NCBI GenBank assembly: GCA_964435775.1
Contig: CAYTAP010000140.1
Coordinates: 1-9,066 of the forward strand
DNA: 9,066 nt
Direction: 5' to 3'
From: CAYTAP01 sp964435775
Lineage (GTDB): Bacteria; Planctomycetota; Phycisphaerae; Tepidisphaerales; Tepidisphaeraceae
Shown: positions 1-5,367 of the stretch, one piece after another
Layout: each line of letters starts with the position of its first letter
How positions within the stretch are numbered: the stretch's first letter is position 1
Translations under genes and position numbers: made by a program
Notes under the pieces: generated by a model
The model's database searches: none
Told to the model about the DNA's origin: nothing
The model's input: only the letters and a program-made list of their open reading frames with translations

Positions 1-417
1 GATAATGGGATCACCGATATACGGCCAAACCGGTCCGCTTTCCGGTACGCGGGACGACAGAAACACGCTATCCCTCAACGACGTGTAATTGAGATATGTG
101 GAAATGTTCCCCGTTTCCGACGCCTGCCGATACACCTTGACCGTCGGGGCGGCGGTATCCGTGCCAAACACCCCCTCCACAATCCGCCCCACTGCGATGT
201 TCTTTCCTCCTTCCAGAAGCAAGTCCACCTGGCTGTTGACCATGTTCGTCCGCGACGAGTAGGTGTCCTGCCGCGTGGTGGAGATGTACGCCGTGCCGAT
301 GAGGGCCATGAGCACGAGCAGCGCGATGACGAAGATGAGGACCGTCCCCGACCGCCGCCGCGACGCGCGCCGGCCGATGCCCGTCCCCATGAGAATGAAT
401 TGTGTACGCCTGTTCAT
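1..417 (-). CDS. GspK/PilX-like pilus assembly protein, N-terminal part (3' end outside window)
   Basis: The first 139 codons from the ATG at 417 stay open to the window edge. The leader is strongly basic (RRASRRRSG, 16-24), followed by a hydrophobic helix TVLIFVIALLVLMALIGTAY (25-44) and STTRQDTYSSR. This is the general layout of GspK and PilX N-termini. The candidate cleavage G24|T25 puts Phe, not Glu, at mature position 5. Lack of Glu5 is a known trait of GspK, which caps the pseudopilus tip. Position after the GspJ-like gene supports GspK. AGAGG with 6 nt spacing precedes the ATG. The rest of the protein, including any helical insert domain, is outside the window, so GspK and PilX cannot be told apart. 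A different-frame ORF over the same region is His/Arg-rich and not credible. Confidence 0.85.
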   Translation of the reverse strand, partial: MNRRTQFILMGTGIGRRASRRRSGTVLIFVIALLVLMALIGTAYISTTRQDTYSSRTNMVNSQVDLLLEGGKNIAVGRIVEGVFGTDTAAPTVKVYRQASETGNISTYLNYTSLRDSVFLSSRVPESGPVWPYIGDPII

Positions 418-488
418 GGCAAACCTCTTCGTCGGAATTCATCGTTGTCGCATCGTCGCCGTCTCACACCCCGCCGCATGCGCACGCC

Positions 489-1952
489 TCAGGGCGACCC
501 CAGCACATATTCATACGTCTGCCCGTTGGCCAGCCGATCATTCGGATCGGTGATCGTCACGGTAATCCGAATCATCTTGGGCTTGACGTCCGTCGGGCCG
601 AAGACGCAGGTGTAGACGCCGGGGGAACCGCCGGATGGCGCGACGATGTCTTTCTCGAAAGCCTGTCGCGGGATGGCAGGCGACGCCGGCCAGGAATCGC
701 GGAAAGGCCTCACGTCGCCGTCATCAGCCGCCGTGCCGTTAATCGTCAGATCGCGCCCCAAACCAAACCATCGCGTCCTGCGCACCCACTTGGTGCTGTC
801 GCCGGGGTCGGCCGACTTATCGATGTAAAAATCGATGATGCCATCCGGCTGAATGATCGGGAGGCCGCCACTGTCGGTCTTCACCTCACCATACGTCGCG
901 CTGGCTTGGTTCGCGTCCTGCGTCACGAAATCCCCGGCATATTCCACCATGAACTGCGTGCAGCCGGGGAGGAAATAAGGCGTGGTCTTGGCAAACGCGG
1001 CGGAATCGGCAGTTGCGCGATCCAAGACGGAATACGGATCGCATTGAAAGCGATAGATCAGCTTCTGCCACCAATTCGGGTCGGCCTGACTGAGGATATC
1101 CTGCCGAAAGCGATCGGCCACATCAAACCGTGATTGTGAAATGGTCGATATGCCGGGGGCCGTGGTTGTCACACCAGCCAGCGGCGTCAGATTCGCGGGG
1201 CTTGCCGGAACACGGCCGTAATACCCCGAGAACGTCGGGGCGGCCGCCGAGTTGTAACGCAGCAGCATCGCCACCCGCCCCAGCACCCATTGCGAAGCGT
1301 AAAAATTATTGTCGTTTTTATCACCCGGCGCGGCGGCATCCGCCTCGCCCGGCGCATAAAATCGAGTGATGCCATTGTTCGGCAACATCAGATGCCCGTA
1401 GCTGATCCACGCCTCATTCGACGCAAGCGGGCTGACAAGCGAACCGCTGCCATCCCCCGTCTGCCTCGGAAAATCCCCGCGCGAGAAAAACGAAAACTGA
1501 TCGGCCCGATGATTGCGATAGTTGTAGGTGAACGCGCTGACCGTCGCGGTTGCAGCGCCTTGTTGGTTGACGGTGAGGGGGAGCCCATCGGCATCGCTCG
1601 CCGCGTCCGCCTTGTTCAAAAACATCGGCAGCGCTTCGGAATGGATGATGATCGCCGGCGAATCGATCGTCGCGGCCCCCTGCCAGTCGCTGTAAAACAC
1701 GGTGCTCGCCGCCTTCTGATCCCGCGTCAGCGCGCTGGCCGCCTGACCGGCGCCGACCGTGGCGCTCGTCGTCGAGAAGACCTGGTTGATCCCGATGACC
1801 AGAAACAACATGATCGCCACGGAGATCATCAACTCCAGCAGCGTGAAACCGCGCCTGGGGCAAGGATGAAGGATGAAGGTTGAAGGATGACGAGTCATGT
1901 TAAAAGGTCCGGGGTCCGTGGTCAGTTCACGCGCACGAAAGTCGTGTAGCAT
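489..1952 (-). CDS. GspJ/PilW-like minor pseudopilin
   Basis: Predicted minor pseudopilin of 487 residues. PRRGFTLLELMISVAIMLFL (32-51) is the prepilin motif, with cleavage G35|F36 and Glu40 at mature position 5. The L-L-E-L-M-I-S-V-A-I-M pattern and the final strand PKMIRITVTITDPNDRLANG near the C-terminus fit GspJ/PilW proteins. The protein is roughly twice a classical GspJ. Two starts compete. The ATG at 1952 overlaps the I gene by 31 nt but has AGGA 6 nt upstream. The ATG at 1898 lies after the I stop and gives a usual 17-residue leader but has no Shine-Dalgarno. The leader region contains two heptamer runs (1906-1926 and 1863-1890), read as HPSTFILHP. The end is 71 nt before the next gene. 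Confidence 0.88.
   Translation of the reverse strand: MLHDFRARELTTDPGPFNMTRHPSTFILHPCPRRGFTLLELMISVAIMLFLVIGINQVFSTTSATVGAGQAASALTRDQKAASTVFYSDWQGAATIDSPAIIIHSEALPMFLNKADAASDADGLPLTVNQQGAATATVSAFTYNYRNHRADQFSFFSRGDFPRQTGDGSGSLVSPLASNEAWISYGHLMLPNNGITRFYAPGEADAAAPGDKNDNNFYASQWVLGRVAMLLRYNSAAAPTFSGYYGRVPASPANLTPLAGVTTTAPGISTISQSRFDVADRFRQDILSQADPNWWQKLIYRFQCDPYSVLDRATADSAAFAKTTPYFLPGCTQFMVEYAGDFVTQDANQASATYGEVKTDSGGLPIIQPDGIIDFYIDKSADPGDSTKWVRRTRWFGLGRDLTINGTAADDGDVRPFRDSWPASPAIPRQAFEKDIVAPSGGSPGVYTCVFGPTDVKPKMIRITVTITDPNDRLANGQTYEYVLGSP
1863..1890. repeat. Heptanucleotide array, AGGATGA x4, in the J leader
   Basis: Four contiguous units on the plus strand: AGGATGA, AGGATGA, AGGTTGA, AGGATGA. 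On the coding strand they read HPSTFILHP immediately before the CPRRG cleavage region of J. The array ends 5 nt from the ATG at 1898. Confidence 0.85.
1906..1926. repeat. Heptanucleotide run GGTCCGK x3 at the I/J junction
   Basis: GGTCCGG, GGTCCGT and GGTCAGT on the plus strand, the same family as the GTGGTCC units at 3510-3523. The I stop codon lies in the last unit. The run sits between the two candidate J starts. Confidence 0.6.
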
Positions 1953-2785
1953 CCGACGTCCTGAACAATGTTGACATATGGATTGGTGCCCGCGTTGTAG
2001 GCCGCGGCCGGATTCCTCAACCCCCGACCCACAACAAACGCATTCAATCCCGACACATTCTCGCTGCCGTCACTTTTAATTTCGTAACCGGGCGCCAACA
2101 GCCACTTGGTCCCACTGACCAGCGCGCCCACGCGGAAAATCCGTCCGTCCGCCGTCACCACATAAGCGCCTTCGCCAATCGGTTCGCCCCCTGCGGTGAA
2201 GTTGATGGTGCTGACCTGATTGGCCGTGTCGTAAGCCAAATCCACCGTCGCCTTGCGCGCCGATAAATTGGCCGGAGCGGGAATAATGTCGTCCGCGGGC
2301 GTAAAGCGGTCGCGACCACGCACCTGCACGCCGAAGAGAAACACCTGCGCAAAAGGCGAACCGGTATCCCGACGGTACAACGGCACCCAGGCATAACGAT
2401 CGTCATCCGCGCGAATCAGGTTGCCGCTGATGGCTTTCCAAATCGGCAATGTCGCTGGAAGGGCCGGGTCATTCGTGATGGCAACCACCACGTTCCCCGT
2501 CGACACAAGAAGCGACTGACCTGTCGCATCCGTCAGCGTCCCCACCTCCTCCATATACCGCAGCGCGCCGCGGCTCATCGCCGCGCCCTGGGTTTGCTCG
2601 ACGCTCGTCCTGGTCTGCTGGATCGCAACGGGGAAAATGGCGGCCAGCATGATGAAGCCGATCCCCAGGATGATCACCGCGAACATCACCTCCGTGAACG
2701 TCATGCCGCGATGACGCGTGTGCCCGTGCGAAGTTGTGAACGGATGATGAAGCATGGTGTTGGTCGGTTGTCCGTTGTGAGTCAT
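1922..2785 (-). CDS. GspI/PilV-like minor pseudopilin
   Basis: Predicted minor pseudopilin of 287 residues. RHRGMTFTEVMFAVIILGIG (24-43) is the prepilin motif with cleavage G27|M28 and Glu32 at mature position 5. The E-V-x-x-A-V-I-I-L-G-I-G pattern is typical of GspI/PilV proteins, which sit in the pseudopilus tip with GspJ and GspK. The 260-residue mature part is longer than classical GspI (about 120), and I do not recognise its C-terminal half. The ATG at 2785 is preferred; a GTG directly before it (2788) is equivalent, and an internal ATG at 2755 would shorten the leader. The gap from H is 6 nt. The leader begins with a two-unit heptamer (GTTGTCC, GTTGTGA on the plus strand). The stop lies inside the heptamer run at 1906-1926. 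Confidence 0.88.
   Translation of the reverse strand: MTHNGQPTNTMLHHPFTTSHGHTRHRGMTFTEVMFAVIILGIGFIMLAAIFPVAIQQTRTSVEQTQGAAMSRGALRYMEEVGTLTDATGQSLLVSTGNVVVAITNDPALPATLPIWKAISGNLIRADDDRYAWVPLYRRDTGSPFAQVFLFGVQVRGRDRFTPADDIIPAPANLSARKATVDLAYDTANQVSTINFTAGGEPIGEGAYVVTADGRIFRVGALVSGTKWLLAPGYEIKSDGSENVSGLNAFVVGRGLRNPAAAYNAGTNPYVNIVQDVGCYTTFVRVN
2767..2780. repeat. Heptamer pair GTTGTCC/GTTGTGA in the I leader
   Basis: Two 7-bp units related to the array at 3575-3609 but in the opposite orientation. They encode the first residues after the I start (HNGQP). Two units alone could be chance. Confidence 0.45.
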
Positions 2786-2791
2786 CACTTG

Positions 2792-3628
2792 TTATTCAGT
2801 GCCCAACAGGGTGCCGTTGTAGCGGTTGATGACGAGCATCAGTCCGTTGGTGTTCAACCAGTTCGGATCACTGCCGATGTTGTTGTCATACGCCGTACGT
2901 TCGTAAAGGATCAGCGCCAGTTGGCTAAAGCCGTTGGTCACCGGCGGTGGCGTCGTCGGAGTGTGATAAGCGGCCGCCAACGTGCCGTTCAAGGTATACG
3001 CCACATTCACCAGCCGCCCCTGGGCATCAAACATGACCACCGCCGGGGTTGCGTAGTTGCCCTGCGCCACCATGCCCCGCGCAGCGGTTTCGGGCTGAAG
3101 CGGCTGCGGATCCTGGTCGGGGGCCAAGTCGATGTTCGTCGTGCCCGGCGGCGTGGCGTCAAACTGCACGAGCGCCATCGTGTATCGCCTTGTTTTCGCG
3201 TCATCGTAGATCGCCACCCCCACCGGCTCGCCGGTGAAGATCGCCTGCGACCGCGCCCGCGCCAACATCGCCGAAACGCTGTTCTGCGCCGCCTCCAGCG
3301 AGCGGGCGCCGGTGATGAAATTGAACGCCGGCACCGCCATCGCCAGGATCAGCACAATGATCCCGATGACCACGAGGATTTCCGTCAGCGTGAAGCCGCG
3401 GCGGGCGCCGAGTCGGCAGTGGGCAGACTTCGACGAGCTCAGTCGAGTCGTCGGCAGCCGACAGTGAAATGCGCGAGGCCGACCTTGGCTGCTTCCGTCG
3501 CCACGGTTCGTGGTCCGTGGTCCGACTTCGACGAACTCCGTCGAGTCGTGGTCCGTTGCAAACGCATCTGCCACGGACAACTGACAACGGACAACGGACA
3601 ACTGACAACCTGTACGTTTCACACTCAT
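2792..3628 (-). CDS. GspH/FimT-like minor pseudopilin with a 78-residue repeat-derived leader
   Basis: Predicted minor pseudopilin of 278 residues. The prepilin motif RRGFTLTEILVVIGIIVLIL sits at 76-95. Cleavage is G78|F79 and Glu83 is mature position 5. SVSAMLARARSQAIFTGEPV (117-136) is characteristic of GspH/FimT proteins (helix end with AR...A, then first strand), and VMFDAQGRLVN fits their downstream strand. In type II secretion, GspH belongs to the tip complex. The leader is abnormal. Residues 7-18 (CQLSVVRCQLSV) are encoded by five 7-bp units, and two near-identical 26-bp repeats encode residues of about 27-35 and 60-68. The ATG at 3628 is chosen over a GTG at 3634. In-frame TTG and GTG codons occur up to about residue 18; beyond that there is no ATG, GTG or TTG before the cleavage site, so part of the repeat DNA must be translated unless CTG is used. 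Confidence 0.85.
   Translation of the reverse strand: MSVKRTGCQLSVVRCQLSVADAFATDHDSTEFVEVGPRTTNRGDGSSQGRPRAFHCRLPTTRLSSSKSAHCRLGARRGFTLTEILVVIGIIVLILAMAVPAFNFITGARSLEAAQNSVSAMLARARSQAIFTGEPVGVAIYDDAKTRRYTMALVQFDATPPGTTNIDLAPDQDPQPLQPETAARGMVAQGNYATPAVVMFDAQGRLVNVAYTLNGTLAAAYHTPTTPPPVTNGFSQLALILYERTAYDNNIGSDPNWLNTNGLMLVINRYNGTLLGTE
3426..3451. repeat. 26-bp near-palindromic repeat, copy 2
   Basis: Same orientation as copy 1, 98 bp away, with two base differences. It is flanked by GTCGGCAG at 3412-3419 and 3450-3457. In the H frame it reads TRLSSSKS, a different frame from copy 1, so the similarity is at DNA level and not selected as protein. Confidence 0.75.
3510..3523. repeat. Heptamer pair GTGGTCC
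   Basis: Two exact GTGGTCC units in tandem, preceded by a degenerate unit (ACGGTTC) and recurring once at 3548-3554 beyond the 26-bp repeat. It lies inside the H leader. Confidence 0.6.
3524..3549. repeat. 26-bp near-palindromic repeat, copy 1
   Basis: It begins GACTTCGACGA and ends GTCGAGTCGT, and matches copy 2 (3426-3451) at 24 of 26 bases. Its ends are nearly complementary (GACTTCGAC against GTCGAGTC), like a small REP-type palindrome. It is read in the H leader as DSTEFVEV. Confidence 0.75.
3575..3609. repeat. Heptanucleotide array, KGACAAC x5, in the H leader
   Basis: Five contiguous 7-bp units on the plus strand: GGACAAC, TGACAAC, GGACAAC, GGACAAC, TGACAAC. On the coding strand they read CQLSVVRCQLSV, residues 7-18 of the H preprotein. 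It is the clearest of the period-7 arrays. Confidence 0.9.
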
Positions 3629-3632
3629 GCTC

Positions 3633-3656
3633 ACCTATGGCTCAAACCTATGGCTC
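3633..3656. repeat. 13-bp tandem duplication at the G4 stop
   Basis: ACCTATGGCTCAA (3633-3645) is followed by ACCTATGGCTC (3646-3656). The duplicated unit contains the G4 TAG stop, so a second TAG follows 13 nt later in another frame. It forms the 19-nt junction to H. Confidence 0.7.
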
Positions 3657-4463
3657 GAAGGAGTAAACGTTGTCATCCCCCTTGGAAAAATCCCCATCCG
3701 GACCGGCCGACGCGAAAAAGGGTCGCGCGCCGGCCGGTATCGCCCCTCCGGAAGCAGCGACCCCGGCACTCGTCACCGTCTGCGTCGCGCCGCCCCGACT
3801 GTCATACGTCACGCCATCCAGCCCCGCGGCCGGCACGAAGATGATCGGATTGCTCCAGCCATCCAACAGGATATTGGTCGGCGCCGTGATCGCGCCGCTG
3901 GGCTTGAGCGTCGCCGTGGTCAGTTTCCCCATTGCGGCGCGGTTCTCGGAAACCGACAGGATCAGGCTCATCGCCGGCGTCTGCGTCCACCCCACAAATG
4001 CCGCATACCGGGACGTGGCGGCGGCTTCGCTCACATTCGCGTTCGCCGGCAATGCCAAGGGGGCCGCCGTCCCGCCGGACGCCTTGTCATAAAACGCCTG
4101 GTTCAGCTTCGCCATCATGCCCCGACCTTGGGTGTCGTAGGTGGACATCATCGATTGCAGGTTCCCCAGCGTGATCTTTGTCGATTTTTCCTTTGCCTGG
4201 TTCCCCACGAACCTCAATCCCACGAACAGCATCCCGATCAGGATGAGGATGATCCCGATCACGGTCAGAATCTCGATCATCGTGAACCCGCTGCGATGGC
4301 CGACAAAACGCGGCCCCACCCGCCCCGGCACCGCCCGCGACATCAGCCGCCGTGGCATGGGCGTCCAGCCCACGATCTTCAACGGCTGACCGGCGTCCAC
4401 CCCCGTCGTCGTCAACCTCGGATGATTTGTCGGCTTCATCATGATCGCACCCACTGCTTTCAT
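3648..4463 (-). CDS. GspG-like pseudopilin G4
   Basis: Predicted pseudopilin of 271 residues, the last G-like copy. RSGFTMIEILTVIGIILILIGMLF lies at 57-80. Cleavage is G59|F60 and Glu64 is mature position 5. DGWSNPIIFVP (201-211) closely matches the GspG D-P-W-G-N-P-Y motif. The tail SAGPDGDFSKGDDNVYSFEP (252-271) carries the shared loop and ends the protein almost at once. The clear D...YP segment of G1 and G2 is missing, so this copy has diverged and may be a specialised subunit. The ATG at 4463 gives a 59-residue leader. An internal ATG at 4343 (MSRAVPGRVG) would give a typical 19-residue leader, and neither has a convincing Shine-Dalgarno. The upstream leader DNA includes an imperfect inverted repeat at 4356-4374. 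The gene lies 61 nt after G3 and ends 19 nt before the H start. Confidence 0.87.
   Translation of the reverse strand: MKAVGAIMMKPTNHPRLTTTGVDAGQPLKIVGWTPMPRRLMSRAVPGRVGPRFVGHRSGFTMIEILTVIGIILILIGMLFVGLRFVGNQAKEKSTKITLGNLQSMMSTYDTQGRGMMAKLNQAFYDKASGGTAAPLALPANANVSEAAATSRYAAFVGWTQTPAMSLILSVSENRAAMGKLTTATLKPSGAITAPTNILLDGWSNPIIFVPAAGLDGVTYDSRGGATQTVTSAGVAASGGAIPAGARPFFASAGPDGDFSKGDDNVYSFEP
4356..4374. repeat. Imperfect inverted repeat in the G4 leader
   Basis: CATGGGC (4356-4362) and GCCCACG (4368-4374) pair with one mismatch around GTCCA. It is read as VGWTPMP in the G4 frame and LDAHATA in another frame. This recalls the GGCATGGGCGTC-type dispersed palindrome seen in some GC-rich genomes. It is weak evidence on its own. 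Confidence 0.35.
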
Positions 4464-4524
4464 ATCCCACTATTCGTCATGTCCAGCGGATGACGGGAGC
4501 TTTTCAGGCTGAAATCCACACCTT

Positions 4525-5367
4525 TTATGGCTTTGCACGCACACCAACCGACTCATAGCTGTAAAGGTTGTCATCCCGTGTCAGATATCGTCGATCCGGC
4601 CCCGCCGAGAAGAAGAACGGGCGATCGTCCGGCGCCATGCCAATCGCCGGATTTTGATGGGGCATGTATACAATCAAGCTTCCCCATGTGTCACGAAGCA
4701 CCGTCTGATCAAACATGGACACCGGCAAATTGGTGAACAATCCCCCGCTCGGCGGCTGACGCCCTCGCAAAAGCCGCACGAAGGCGATGTTATTCGCCCG
4801 CACATCACCCCCCTCCTCTCCCGTGCGGTCATCAAACGCCGCCGGGATCGCAGGGCGCGCGCCGTCATGATCCCGCATGTACTGCGCCATCCCCGCATCG
4901 AGTTGCGCCAACAAATCCCGCGTCAATTCCGTGCTCGAGCGATACCGCACATACCTCGCCAGCGACACCATCATCCCCAGCACGATCACCAGCGCCGCCA
5001 CCGTTGTCAGCATCTCGATAAGCGTGTAGGCGGATCGTTCGATTCGTCTTCGTAGGGGCGGCTTCAGCCGCCGCAAGCCACTAAGACGGGGGGGGCGTCC
5101 GGAGCCACGAAGACGCAAAGGCACAAAGGGCGGGCGACGCGGCGTGGCCAACGGATGTGCGTTTTTCTCCCTCCGCCGCGTACGCGCGGGGGAGGGTTGG
5201 GGAGGGGGTTCCGCCCGGTTCTCCAAGAAAGGCTTTGTGTAGGGTCCGCCCCGCGGACCACGAATGGGAGTGATGGTCCGCGGGGCGGACCCTACAAGAC
5301 CACTACCTGAACCACAACCGCCGCCTGAAATCGCAATACCCAACCGAAGAGTCATGGAATCACTCAT
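4525..5367 (-). CDS. GspG-like pseudopilin G3 with a 113-residue repeat-rich leader
   Basis: Predicted pseudopilin of 280 residues. The prepilin motif AYTLIEMLTTVAALVIVLGM begins only at residue 113. Cleavage is A113|Y114 and Glu118 is mature position 5. DTWGSLIVYMP (226-236) matches the GspG D-P-W-G-N-P-Y region, and the tail SAGPDRRYLTRDDN (254-267) is the shared calcium-type loop. The start at 5367 is supported by the ATGA overlap with the G2 stop; a second ATG at 5355 is equally possible. No ATG exists between there and the cleavage site. A TTG at 5076 would give a 16-residue leader but has no Shine-Dalgarno. Residues of about 24-107 are encoded by repeat-like DNA (inverted repeat, GC hairpin, AAGACGCAAAGG-type stretch, GGCGGCTTCAGCCGCC palindrome). 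The mature protein looks intact; the true N-terminus is uncertain. Confidence 0.85.
   Translation of the reverse strand: MSDSMTLRLGIAISGGGCGSGSGLVGSAPRTITPIRGPRGGPYTKPFLENRAEPPPQPSPARTRRREKNAHPLATPRRPPFVPLRLRGSGRPPRLSGLRRLKPPLRRRIERSAYTLIEMLTTVAALVIVLGMMVSLARYVRYRSSTELTRDLLAQLDAGMAQYMRDHDGARPAIPAAFDDRTGEEGGDVRANNIAFVRLLRGRQPPSGGLFTNLPVSMFDQTVLRDTWGSLIVYMPHQNPAIGMAPDDRPFFFSAGPDRRYLTRDDNLYSYESVGVRAKP
5057..5072. repeat. GGCGGCTTCAGCCGCC palindrome
   Basis: Perfect 6-bp stem with a TTCA loop (7-bp arms if T-A is counted), just upstream of the G3 prepilin motif. It is read as RRLKPPL. It is one of four distinct repeat-like elements packed in the same leader. Confidence 0.55.
5076..5129. repeat. 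Partial direct repeat, AGCCACKAAGACG
   Basis: Two 13-bp copies, 5076-5088 and 5103-5115, differ at one base. The second continues as CAAAGGCACAAAGG. This looks like the widely dispersed CACGAAGACGCAAAGG-type sequence, although that identification is from memory. It is read in the G3 leader as PFVPLRLRGS and the residues around it. Confidence 0.55.
5169..5196. repeat. GC-rich imperfect hairpin in the G3 leader
   Basis: CCCTCCGCCGCG (5169-5180) can pair with 5185-5196, giving 11 of 12 matches around a short TACG centre. The right side runs into a G-rich stretch, GAGGGTTGGGGAGGGGG. On the minus strand it is read as part of EPPPQPSPARTRRR. I recall similar Pro-rich translated repeats in other genomes, but this was not searched. 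Confidence 0.6.
5238..5296. repeat. Perfect inverted repeat, 23-bp arms with 13-nt loop
   Basis: The left arm 5238-5260 and right arm 5274-5296 are exact reverse complements. Each arm contains a smaller palindrome, GGTCCGC-CCC-GCGGACC. The element lies in the G3 leader and would be read as residues of about 24-44, including GSAPRTITPIRGPRGGPYT. No T-run follows on either strand, so a terminator is unlikely. It resembles a REP- or MITE-like dispersed palindrome. In mRNA it would form a very stable hairpin just after the G2/G3 junction. Confidence 0.9.

Noticed and set aside
68..442. 124-codon minus-strand frame beginning MNSDEEVCHEQ
   Set aside because: It overlaps the GspK/PilX-like gene in another frame. 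The product is His/Gly/Arg-rich, while the frame starting at 417 gives a basic leader plus membrane helix and has a Shine-Dalgarno.
402..1133. 243-codon open frame on the plus strand opposite the J gene
   Set aside because: It is antisense to a well-supported prepilin. The product shows no family pattern, so it is treated as a shadow.
3575..3609. CRISPR-like array
   Set aside because: The units are 7 bp and contiguous, with no spacers. This is a short tandem repeat.
2594..3844. 416-codon open frame on the plus strand, the longest on that strand
   Set aside because: It lies opposite the I and H genes, and its product is Arg/His-rich with no domain pattern. It is the antisense shadow of GC-rich coding DNA, extended by repeat sequence in the H leader.
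4475..4495. Hairpin CGTCAT...ATGACG in the G3/G4 gap as a terminator or operator
   Set aside because: Only 6 bp of stem with a 9-nt loop and no T-run. This is compatible with chance in a 61-nt gap.
5238..5296. Intrinsic terminator
   Set aside because: The stem is strong, but no T-run follows on either strand, and it lies inside an open reading frame between coupled genes.
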